From: Candidatus Fraserbacteria bacterium
GTDB taxonomy: Bacteria > Bipolaricaulota > Bipolaricaulia > RBG-16-55-9 > JAJCYT01
Direction of reading: 5' to 3'
DNA length: 64,000 nucleotides
Assembly (NCBI GenBank): GCA_029262795.1
Contig: JAJCYT010000036.1
Span: 62,001 to 126,000, forward strand
The translations under genes were made by a program, and so were the position numbers. A model generated the notes under the pieces. That model saw only the letters and a program-made list of their open reading frames with translations, had not been told where the DNA came from and ran no database searches. This document shows positions 36,172 to 44,200 of the stretch, piece by piece (the first letter of the stretch is position 1; each line of letters starts with the position of its first letter).

Positions 36172-36420
36172 CTAACCGTTCGGGAAGAGCTTGGTGAGAG
36201 AGTGTAAAGCGTTTCCAAGGTGCTGTGTGGCATGAACATTTTCATTGCCTTTGTAAGAGGTTTTGGTGACTGAAAGGTTTAGTGGGGCAATAGATCGTTG
36301 ACCCATGTTATTCAATCGAGGTGAGCGAAAAATAACAAACTTACACAACATGTGCCAAGGGGTTGGCAACCATTGTGTATAAGTAGTAATTGACAATCGA
36401 TCTTTTAAAAAATGTCTCAC
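36172..36420 (-). CDS. Possible small protein, 82 aa
   Basis: The GTG at 36420 has a strong ribosome site (AAAGGAGG, five bases upstream), which is why this frame is kept while other short ones are not. The product is basic, without membrane segment or signal peptide, and resembles nothing known. It lies downstream of the fimbrial-chaperone-like gene on the same strand. Coding nature is uncertain. Confidence 0.4.
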   Translation of the reverse strand: MRHFLKDRLSITTYTQWLPTPWHMLCKFVIFRSPRLNNMGQRSIAPLNLSVTKTSYKGNENVHATQHLGNALHSLTKLFPNG

Positions 36421-36522
36421 AAGCACCTCCTTTGAAACACCATACATTTCGACCGGCATTCCTTTTTTTATTCTGTGACTTGACTCTTTATTTTCAATAA
36501 ATGCGTTTATGAAACAAAATAA

Positions 36523-37317
36523 TTATTCGTTAGCGACTTCAAACAAATGTTGACTGGCCAACAGATGATCGCCGCCAAAATCTACAATCACCAGAGCAAT
36601 GTAAGTCCCTGGTGCCAATGGATTGGTTGTGTTGTCGAAATCTCTTACTTCAGAGATTCGTGCATCACCTGGCAAAATGGTGACCGGATCCATAACCCAA
36701 TCACGCACTGTGTCGCCTTGCGTGTTGCGAATTTGAATTTCGCACAAAATATCACGCAACACTTCATTGCCGGTGTTTGCTATTTTGATACCCAGTCGCA
36801 CCGGTTCACTTTGGATCAGCTCAATATTTTCCAGGCGCATCTGTTTGCTCGAACCCGAAGTCACTGTTTGTAATACCCTGACCATCAATGGTGCTGGTGA
36901 TGATGCTTCAGTGGTGTTATCCACTGGCACACTGTCTATCAAGAGCGCACTCCATGTCGTGCCACTGGCTGCGGTCGCTGGTACGTTGACTGATACTTGA
37001 ATTTCTTCTCGCTGCCCAGGTTCAAGGGTAAAACTTTTTGGTGAAAAACTCACCCAATCCACATTGGAAACGTCCAATGATCCTGCTTCAAAAAGGGTGA
37101 TTGCACCATCAATACTTTCGCGCCAATCGCTGTTGGATATGTTGATATGGCGTGCCATGGATTCATTGTTTTCAACCACAAATGTCACCAATTGTGACTG
37201 GCCTGGGTTGAGGGTTAAATCGAATTCAATTTTGGTGGCACCCAAAGACATGCCTGATTGAGCTGGCAAGGCAAACAAAACCAAAATCAGTAAAAGGCGC
37301 ATCAATTGTTTTTTCAC
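36523..37317 (-). CDS. Secreted fimbrial-chaperone/DUF916-like beta-sandwich protein
   Basis: 264 aa from the GTG at 37317 with AGGAGAG upstream; an ATG further up lacks a site. Signal peptide to about residue 25 (L-P-A-Q-S-G). Two Ig-like modules: an N-terminal one (F-D-L-T-L-N-P-G-Q-S-Q-L-V-T-F-V-V-E-N, L-E-P-G-Q-R-E-E-I-Q-V-S-V-N-V-P) and a C-terminal one (I-E-L-I-Q-S-E-P-V-R-L-G-I-K-I-A-N-T-G-N). The pattern L-x-P-G-Q-x-x-x-x-x-V-x-V-P is that of pilus chaperones and WxL-binding proteins. The gene follows a c-di-GMP riboswitch by about 190 bases, which fits a role in adhesion or biofilm. Confidence 0.8.
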   Translation of the reverse strand: MKKQLMRLLLILVLFALPAQSGMSLGATKIEFDLTLNPGQSQLVTFVVENNESMARHINISNSDWRESIDGAITLFEAGSLDVSNVDWVSFSPKSFTLEPGQREEIQVSVNVPATAASGTTWSALLIDSVPVDNTTEASSPAPLMVRVLQTVTSGSSKQMRLENIELIQSEPVRLGIKIANTGNEVLRDILCEIQIRNTQGDTVRDWVMDPVTILPGDARISEVRDFDNTTNPLAPGTYIALVIVDFGGDHLLASQHLFEVANE

Positions 37318-37380
37318 AAGCTCTCCTGTCATTTCTCTGGTAGCAGCCAAAAAGTGTCCTAAGGTTGAAGGCATGATTGT

Positions 37381-37412
37381 TGTAAAACAGGTCTCTCAAT
37401 CCCTGTTTTACA
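37381..37412 (-). promoter_or_regulatory. Stem-loop between riboswitch and coding sequence
   Basis: Perfect 11-bp stem TGTAAAACAGG / CCTGTTTTACA with a 10-base loop, about 100 bases past the aptamer and 64 before the start. A candidate part of the expression platform. There is no clear T-run after it. Confidence 0.5.
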
Positions 37413-37509
37413 AACACCAAATGGCACTTGTTTTCTATAATTTAGGTTGGAGTAAATTCTTGATAAAGGAGGTTAAAAAGAAAACGAACCGCCATCACAA
37501 GAATTTATC

Positions 37510-37605
37510 TCCTGCGACATCTGGCAGTCCGGCGATCTGAGACAGACCCGTAACTTTGCGTCCTTACCTCGCGGTAAGTTTGCCTTTTACAGTCGTCAAC
37601 CTGGA
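37510..37605 (-). promoter_or_regulatory. Cyclic di-GMP-I (GEMM-I) riboswitch aptamer
   Basis: Read on the minus strand: A-A-A-G-G-C-A-A-A-C, then hairpin CTTACC-GCGA-GGTAAG (GNRA tetraloop), then GACGCAAAGTTAC-GGGTCT, a short loop, and GCCGGACTGCC, closed by a short P1 (CGAC / GTCG). These are the conserved elements of the GEMM-I aptamer: the GGCAAA tetraloop-receptor side, GNRA loop, GACGCAAAG core and the GCCGG second stem. It lies in the 5' leader of the secreted protein gene that starts at 37317. Confidence 0.88.
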
Positions 37606-37626
37606 AGCATCACCAAGTTAAGGGTA

Positions 37627-37655
37627 ATTATAGTTTGAAAAAAGTTTTTTGTCAA
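37627..37655 (-). promoter_or_regulatory. Consensus promoter driving the riboswitch transcript
   Basis: On the minus strand TTGACA (37650-37655), 17-base spacer, TATAAT (37627-37632): a perfect match to the sigma70 consensus. Transcription would start near 37620, giving a leader of about 300 bases. Confidence 0.85.
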
Positions 37656-37747
37656 CTCTTAAAACATATTAAAAATGAATTGTTGCGACCTGCTAACAAA
37701 AAAACCAAGCGGGTTGTTTTAAGTTGTGTGCAAATTTGTTCAATGAA

Positions 37748-38734
37748 TTACACAGTTTCAATTTGTGAAATCACTGGATGGTTTGCTTTTGATGGTTTCA
37801 TAGCTGTTTGTAAAATTCGTTCCACCAGCAACTTGAATGAAATGCCAGCCGCTTCGGCCATTTGTGGCAAGTCGGAAGTGTTGGTCATGCCAGGCAGGGT
37901 GTTGACTTCAAGCACAAAACATTCATTTTGGTCATTGACGCGAAAGTCTACACGGCCATATCCGTGGCAGCTCAAAGCTTCGAAAGCCTTTACCGATGCT
38001 GATTGAACAGCTTGTGTGGTTGCCTCATCGAGCGTTGCCGGAATGATGAACTCTGTCATGCCAGGGGTGTATTTGGCCTGATAGTCATAAAATTTTCTTT
38101 TGGGACGAAGTTCAAGCAGAGGCATCGGCTGAAACTGACCATCCTGCTCTAAAATCCCTGCGGTGATTTCTTTGCCCTCAATAAAAGTTTCTACCATGTA
38201 GTTGCCAAACTCGCGCGCCACAGCGAGGCAGGCAGGTGCGAAATCAGCTTGATCACGGATGATGTGAACGCCGACACTCGATCCTTCTCGAACGGGCTTA
38301 ATCACCACAGGAAGAGAAAGTTTTTCCAAAGTGTCTTTGCACCACTCTGTGAATTCTTTATGTTCAGGAGAAAGCCCTTGAACATAATCAGGCACGGATA
38401 AACCAGCCTGTTGAAATGTATGCTTGGAGCGAATTTTATCCATTGCCAATGCACAGGCCAGCATAGAGGAGCCAGTGTAGGGAATGTTTAGAATGTCGAA
38501 CAATGCGTGCAAAGTGCCATCTTCGCCCATGCCGCCGTGCAAGCAATTGAAGACCACATCAATATCAACCAATGCGGGCAGCAGCTCGTTTTGATCTTTT
38601 ACATCGAGGGGGACTGCCTGGTAGCCATTGCTGATTAATGCTGACAACACATTGTTGCCGGAGTTGAGCGAGACTTCTCGTTCCGCGCTCCAGCCGCCCA
38701 TTAGCACACCGATTGAAAGATTTTTCCACGTCAT
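37748..38734 (-). CDS. ddl: D-alanine--D-alanine ligase
   Basis: 328 aa from the ATG at 38734, preceded by AGAGG. ATP-grasp ligase joining two D-Ala for peptidoglycan. V-L-M-G-G-W-S-A-E-R-E-V-S-L near the start, L-H-G-G-M-G-E-D-G-T-L, P-Y-T-G-S-S, K-P-V-R-E-G-S-S-V-G-V, E-V-N-T-L-P-G-M-T. The Glu in S-A-E-R-E and the final N-T-L-P-G-M-T motif are active-site parts. Its presence indicates a cell wall. It has no division-cluster neighbours (no murC or ftsQ), which is unusual. Confidence 0.95.
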   Translation of the reverse strand: MTWKNLSIGVLMGGWSAEREVSLNSGNNVLSALISNGYQAVPLDVKDQNELLPALVDIDVVFNCLHGGMGEDGTLHALFDILNIPYTGSSMLACALAMDKIRSKHTFQQAGLSVPDYVQGLSPEHKEFTEWCKDTLEKLSLPVVIKPVREGSSVGVHIIRDQADFAPACLAVAREFGNYMVETFIEGKEITAGILEQDGQFQPMPLLELRPKRKFYDYQAKYTPGMTEFIIPATLDEATTQAVQSASVKAFEALSCHGYGRVDFRVNDQNECFVLEVNTLPGMTNTSDLPQMAEAAGISFKLLVERILQTAMKPSKANHPVISQIETV

Positions 38735-38901
38735 TTGGTTCCTCTCAAACACACTTTACGATCTGCTGAGGCTGGAAACCATTGCGTTTGTCCATGTGCT
38801 GGGTGCAGACGTACATCACCTGTCGATTTGGAGCCACTGTGAGTGCTCAAAACATAAAAATATTTGAATGGGTTTTTCACCTCGAATGTGATCTAGAGGA
38901 C

Positions 38902-38930
38902 TTGAGTTCCCAATGTAACACGCGTTACAC
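38902..38930 (+). promoter_or_regulatory. Promoter with overlapping TGTAAC-N4-GTTACA dyad
   Basis: TTGAGT (38902-38907), 17-base spacer, TTACAC (38925-38930). The dyad TGTAAC-ACGC-GTTACA at 38914-38929 overlaps the -10, the arrangement of a repressor operator. It precedes the His/Tyr-rich protein gene. Confidence 0.6.
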
Positions 38931-38960
38931 TAGTTCAAACACATGTCAAGGGGGATTTAT

Positions 38961-39965
38961 ATGAAACGGATCAGTTGGCTGATTGCGTTTGTGGTGCTGC
39001 TAGGCTTTGCCCCATCCGTAATGGCCATGCCGCAGATGCACAACGATCACATGAGTAGAGAAGAAGCGCACAAGGCAATGGATATGTTGTCTAAATTGGC
39101 ACATCATCCAAAAATGATCAAAAAATTGTCTGCTGAAAAGACCATTTGGTTACTCAAAGGCTTAAAGCGCATGTCGATGGTGTCTTATGCGCATCATGAT
39201 GAAATGTTCCGTTTGCAGACGCACCTCAGTTTGCATTTGGTTGATCTTCAAGTGAAACGTCTTCACGATTTTTATTATGACTACTACTATGCCTACGATA
39301 AAATGGGGCATGGTGGTAAAGCTGAACATCGTGGCGACAAGCATGACATGAGCATGGCCAGCGACAGTAAAGATCGTGGCGATCGTCATGGAGATGAAGA
39401 CCATGATGAACATGGCGGCGATGACCACGATAAACATGGTGACGACGACATGCACCACATGGACAAAGGCAATCATGACATGGATGATGGCAAAGACATG
39501 GGCCACATGGATCATGGCAAACGCAGCCACTATGGCTATGGTGACTACTATGATTACTATGGTCACAAAACCAGTGGTCATAAGTATGGTTATGGGTACG
39601 ACTACCACAACTACTACTATTCCTATGCTTACGATGCCAGCTACTATCGTTATCACAAAGATGCCAGCCCTTATGGATACAGCTCCAATTATGGTTATGG
39701 CTATGACAATTACGGCTATAAGCACGATTATGGGTACAAATACAGCAGTTATCACTACCCATCTGTCCGCGTGAAGCATGGTAAAGTGTATTCGCCTTAC
39801 AAACTTGGAATTAATGTTCACAAAATGAAGTTTAAAATGGCCAAAGATTGCCATTACGCACAGAAAGAATCATCCTACAAACACGCCCATGACCGTGATA
39901 TTTTTGTCGGTCCATGTCAGCACGTGTCTGACTATGTTTGGACGTACAATGTTTGGAAGGTTTAA
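38961..39965 (+). CDS. Exported His/Asp-rich and Tyr/Gly-rich protein
   Basis: 334 aa from the ATG at 38961 (AAGGGGG upstream). Signal peptide to about residue 22 (S-V-M-A). Residues 25-105 are helical with several His and Met. About 115-190 is a low-complexity zone of His, Asp, Lys, Gly and Met (repeated D-H-D-x-H-G and H-M-D motifs) that looks able to bind metal ions; about 190-285 is built from Tyr-Gly, His-Tyr and Asp-Tyr-Tyr repeats like structural, adhesive or silk-like proteins. The C-terminus (290-334) has two cysteines. No homologous family recognised. A strong terminator follows. Function could be metal capture, adhesion or a matrix protein. Confidence 0.85.
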   Translation: MKRISWLIAFVVLLGFAPSVMAMPQMHNDHMSREEAHKAMDMLSKLAHHPKMIKKLSAEKTIWLLKGLKRMSMVSYAHHDEMFRLQTHLSLHLVDLQVKRLHDFYYDYYYAYDKMGHGGKAEHRGDKHDMSMASDSKDRGDRHGDEDHDEHGGDDHDKHGDDDMHHMDKGNHDMDDGKDMGHMDHGKRSHYGYGDYYDYYGHKTSGHKYGYGYDYHNYYYSYAYDASYYRYHKDASPYGYSSNYGYGYDNYGYKHDYGYKYSSYHYPSVRVKHGKVYSPYKLGINVHKMKFKMAKDCHYAQKESSYKHAHDRDIFVGPCQHVSDYVWTYNVWKV

Positions 39966-40001
39966 GTTAGTTTAAGTTGCGTTTTATAGCATCTGTTCAA
40001 G

Positions 40002-40033
40002 AAAACCCTCGCGCATTTGCGCGAGGGTTTTTT
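40002..40033 (+). terminator. Rho-independent terminator
   Basis: 13-bp stem AAAACCCTCGCGC / GCGCGAGGGTTTT with a 4-base loop and T-run; ends the His/Tyr-rich gene. Confidence 0.95.
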
Positions 40034-40079
40034 GTTTATATGCTGCTTATACCATTAAACGTATTTTATGAGAGGTATA

Positions 40080-41051
40080 ATGAACGCAAGGCAAACCCCG
40101 ATTCAAACGTCAATTTCGAACTTTGTTCAATCCGCTTGTGAGATTGCCCGTGGATGGCACAAGAATGGACAACTTACTGAAGCGATTGATTTTTTGACCA
40201 TCTTGACCACCACTGCGCCCATGAAATCTGCGCCTGAATCGCATCAGGCAAAATTGTGGGCAGACCTTGGCAAACTTCAAGCACACAACAGTTTTTTTAA
40301 CAACACCCACTTTGATGGCACCATTGAGATTTTGAACAAGGCCCAGCAACTTGCGGAATCATCAGATTGCAAAGGTTTGGTGGCACAAGCACTGCAGTGG
40401 CGTGGATTTGTTTTGAACAGCCGAGTGTTTCATGGTGGCGAAGGCAAGTATGAAGATGCGTTGCCTGACTCAGAACAAGCACTTCACCTGCGTGAAGATT
40501 TAGAGGATTTCAGAGGTTTGGCTGAATCGCTTGTGTATACGGCCATTATCTACGAGCGGTTGCAGCAAACTGAAAAAGCGAAAGCTTCTTATGAGCGTGC
40601 ACTTGCTTTGAGTCAGGCCCATGAACTGCCTGCGGAGGAATCTTATGCATTGCGGCATCTGGCCTTTATGCGCCAGAACGAAGGTGATTTGGAAGGCGCG
40701 TTGGATTACTTCAAACAATCGTTGGAACTTCGTGAAGCCCTTGAGATGAAAATCAATTTGCCATTGTCCTATTCTGCAGTGGGACACGTTTGCCTAGAGT
40801 TGCAACAGTTTGAAGATGCACTGGAATATCTGAATCAGGCTTTAGAATCGGCAGAACAACTTGATGTGCCCCGTGTGGCTTCGATTGCTTTGTATCTGCT
40901 TGGTGAAACACAGGTTTCTTTAGAGCAGGTTGTTGAAGCGATTGAGAGCTTTGAAAAATCTTTGAAAATTTCAGAATCGCTGAATTATCAAGCTGGCATT
41001 GACCGTGCCCAAACCCGCATCGAAGCTTTAAAAGAATCTACACCCTCTTAG
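40080..41051 (+). CDS. TPR-repeat protein, 323 aa
   Basis: ATG at 40080 after AGAGG; a frame-internal ATG four codons earlier is too close to it. No signal peptide. Tandem tetratricopeptide repeats cover about residues 60-315 (E-D-A-L-P-D-S-E-Q-A-L, A-K-A-S-Y-E-R-A-L-A-L-S, G-A-L-D-Y-F-K-Q-S-L-E-L-R, D-A-L-E-Y-L-N-Q-A-L-E). Protein-binding scaffold in the cytoplasm; partner unknown. Similar in type to the TPR part of the two BTAD regulators but without DNA-binding domain. Confidence 0.85.
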   Translation: MNARQTPIQTSISNFVQSACEIARGWHKNGQLTEAIDFLTILTTTAPMKSAPESHQAKLWADLGKLQAHNSFFNNTHFDGTIEILNKAQQLAESSDCKGLVAQALQWRGFVLNSRVFHGGEGKYEDALPDSEQALHLREDLEDFRGLAESLVYTAIIYERLQQTEKAKASYERALALSQAHELPAEESYALRHLAFMRQNEGDLEGALDYFKQSLELREALEMKINLPLSYSAVGHVCLELQQFEDALEYLNQALESAEQLDVPRVASIALYLLGETQVSLEQVVEAIESFEKSLKISESLNYQAGIDRAQTRIEALKESTPS

Positions 41052-41093
41052 AATAAATTTTCAATCAATGAACTCACTTTCACAGTCCAAACT

Positions 41094-41149
41094 ATAGCCC
41101 CTTCCGATTAGGAAGGGGCCCCCTTAATGTAAAGGGGGTTGGGGGATTG
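41094..41149 (-). repeat. Dispersed GC-rich palindrome, composite copy D
   Basis: Two adjacent stems: CCCCTTCC / GGAAGGGG and CCCCCTTA / TAAAGGGGG, then TTGGGGGATT. It looks like two copies joined or one inserted next to the other. Same orientation as copies C and E. Confidence 0.75.
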
Positions 41150-41177
41150 GTGCCTTTTAATTTTCTTGATTAAAAAA

Positions 41178-41213
41178 TAAAAAAGCCCAGGGATGATTGT
41201 TCATCCCTGGGCT
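41178..41213 (-). terminator. Rho-independent terminator of the beta-helix gene
   Basis: 13-bp stem AGCCCAGGGATGA / TCATCCCTGGGCT (41184-41196, 41201-41213); on the minus strand it is followed by a T-run. Confidence 0.9.
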
Positions 41214-41236
41214 TCCAAGTTCTATCTAACTAAATT

Positions 41237-44200
41237 TTAGGAACTTGCCTCTACAGTGACCACGTCGGCGAATTGGCCTGGGAACGGACCACAAAGGTTG
41301 ATCTGATTGCCGCCCACTTCGTTGCCGCTGCCGCTGATGAGTGTGTCGCCATCGGCATCCACTTCAATCCCGCAAGAGGAATTGTTCATCACCTGGTTGC
41401 TGTTCAAGGTGGCGATGGCATCCTGTTCATCAATCTTGATGCCTTCTTCACCATTGTTGGAAATGGCATTGCTGAGCAGCACCAAGGTGGAACGATCGTT
41501 GACCGTGATGCCTGCGCCGCTGTTGGATGAGAAAGAACTGCTGAACGCTTCCAAGGAGGAGCGATCCAATTCAAGGCCGTGGCCCTGATTTTCATCCACG
41601 CTACTTTCGCTGATGGAGATAGCAGAACCATCTTCAGCAACGATGCCGTCGCTTTGGTTGGCCGACACGGTCAAGCCACTGATCTGAGCGCTGGAGCGCA
41701 CAAAGGACAGGCCGCCGTTGGCGTTGTTGTTGACTGCACCGCTGGTAAGACTGACGGTGGAGCGGTTCTCGGCCAAGATGCCTTCGCGACCGTTGTTTTC
41801 GATTACCGTGCTGTTGAGCTCCAGGCTGGAGTCATCGCTCTTGATGCCTTCACGGCCATGATTGCTGATACGGCCGTTGGAGATCACCACAAATGCGCGG
41901 TTAGAAGCATCAATGCCAACGTCACGGTTGCCGTTGACCACAAAGGCCTGAGCATTGACCGAGGCATTGTTCAAAGAAACGCCTTGAGTGCTGTTGTTTT
42001 GCACGATCCCGCTGACCAGCAATAAAGAAGACTGCTGTTCCAAGCGAATGCCCGCCTGGGCATTGTCACTGACGGTCAGACCGGTGGCGTTGATGAAGGA
42101 CTGATCGGCAAAGATGCCTTCGTTGCGGCTGCCAGTGACCGTCACTTCTTCAGCGTTCAGTGAAGCCAGACGTTGCAAGCTGATGCCACGTCCGGAGTTG
42201 CTGGTGATGTTGATTGTTTTCAGTTTGGCCGAAGTGGCATCCAGGTTTAAACCGATTTGATTGTTGTTGCTGATGGTGCCATCGGTGTAGTTAAGGATGC
42301 TGTTGTCTTCGGTGGTGATTCCGTTTTCACTGTTGTTGTCCACAACAACGTTGTTGAGGATCACAGATGAGCTGCCTTGAGCCATGATGCCATCACCATC
42401 GTTGTTACTGATGGTGAGGTTGCTGATGGTGACAGAACTATCGGACACCATTAACGCATCGCCCTGATGGCCGGACAGATCGCCCGTGTTCCAGGTAAGG
42501 ATGCTGTTGTCACTCAAAATCACACCCTGATCTTCGTTGTCAAACACAGACACGTTGACCAAGTCCAATGAAGCATTGTTTTCAACGCGAATAGCCACTT
42601 CGGAGTTGTCCGTAATGGTCACGTTGGTCAATGAAGCAGATGAAGCGCTGTCCAATTTTATAGCTTCGTCTGAATGAGTGTTGATTACGCCATCTGTTAA
42701 GGTGGCGGATGCATTATTGGTCAGGTTCAAGCCCACACCACTGTTGTTGATCAGGTTGACCGTGTTGCCGTTGAAGGTGGAGCTGTCCAAGGACAAGCCA
42801 TCACCACGGCTGCCATCCACTTGTACGTTGGTGGCATTGATGCTGCTGCGGCTGCTGGCAATAATGCCGCCGCCACGGTTGCTGAGCAGGTTGGTGTTTC
42901 TGACTTCAACCAGCACATCACTGACAAACAAGGCAGTGCCTGCGTTGTCGCGCAATTCGCCGGTGGTTAGCACAAGCACAGAATCGCTTTCCGCACGAAT
43001 ACCATCGCCGCCGTTGTTCAACACCATCAGGTTGTTGGCCTTGAACGTGGACTGTGACACAGCCACACCATGACTGTTGTGGTTGGTCACTTCACTGTTG
43101 TTAATGGACACGGTGGAACGGTCTGCAATGTCCAGGCCCACGCCGCCATTGGCGCGCAATTCACTGTCAATGATATTCAGTGAGGAGGCAGAGCGTACGG
43201 TGACGCCACCCTGTGGGTTGTTGTTTAAGGTCACATTATTCAAACGCACGGTGGAGCCTTCTTCAATCAGAATGCCCAACGTTTCGTTGTTGAGAAGTTC
43301 CACATCGCGCACGATCAAGGAAGAAGCATTGACGCTGACCCCTGCACCGTTGTCGGACAATTTGGAATCGGTCAAAGTGACCGTGCTTTCAGATGTGATG
43401 GACAAGCTGGTGCCTGAGTGGTTTCGAAGCTCCACGTTGCTGAGCTGACCACTGGAGTTTTCCAGCACGATACCGTTTCCGCCCTGGTTAAGCAGGTTGG
43501 CGCTGCTGAGCAGCAAGCTGCTGTCCTTGGCACGGATGGAACCGCCGCTGTTGTCTTCCACGCGGGAGTTGAAGATCAAGGCATCGGAGTCATCCAGAAT
43601 CAAGAAGTCGCCGCCGTTTTCGGAGAACGTGTTGGCGGTGCCGGCCACTGTGATTTCAGATTCGTCAGTGACGCTTAAGATGAAGGTGCTGTTGTTGTTG
43701 TCGCGGAATTCGACATCAGTCAGCGTGCCTTCAGATTCGTTGTTGATGTTGAGGACAAAGCCGCCACGGTTGTCGCGCACTTCCACAGCGGTGAAGCTGA
43801 TAGAGGATTCATCATCCACGTTGAAAATGCCTGTGCTGGGGCTGTTGTCCGTAATTTCCAGGGTGCTCAAACTCAGGCTGGCATTGTTGACAACATTAAA
43901 GCCGTAGTTGCCGCCATTGTTGCGCACGTCCACGTTGTTCAGCGATGCCTGACCGAACTCCAAGGACATTGCATCACCATCATTGCGCTCAATCAAAGAG
44001 TCGCGGATGGTCACGCCTGGCATGTCGTTGGTGCGCAGTTTCAGGTCCTCATCAATATCGGAAAAGCGCTGGCCGGCATCTTCGTCCGCCAAGGCATCTT
44101 CTTCATTGGTGGTGTCAAGCACACGCACACCCATGCCGCCGTTGTCCGAAATTTCACTGTTGTCACTAACCTGAACCGTAGACTGGTTTTCAACCGTCAG

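Noticed and set aside
39162..39854. Long minus-strand frames opposite the His/Tyr-rich gene (up to 230 codons).
   Set aside because: They arise from the repetitive codons of the plus-strand gene; products are runs of I/V/T or H/S with no start signals.
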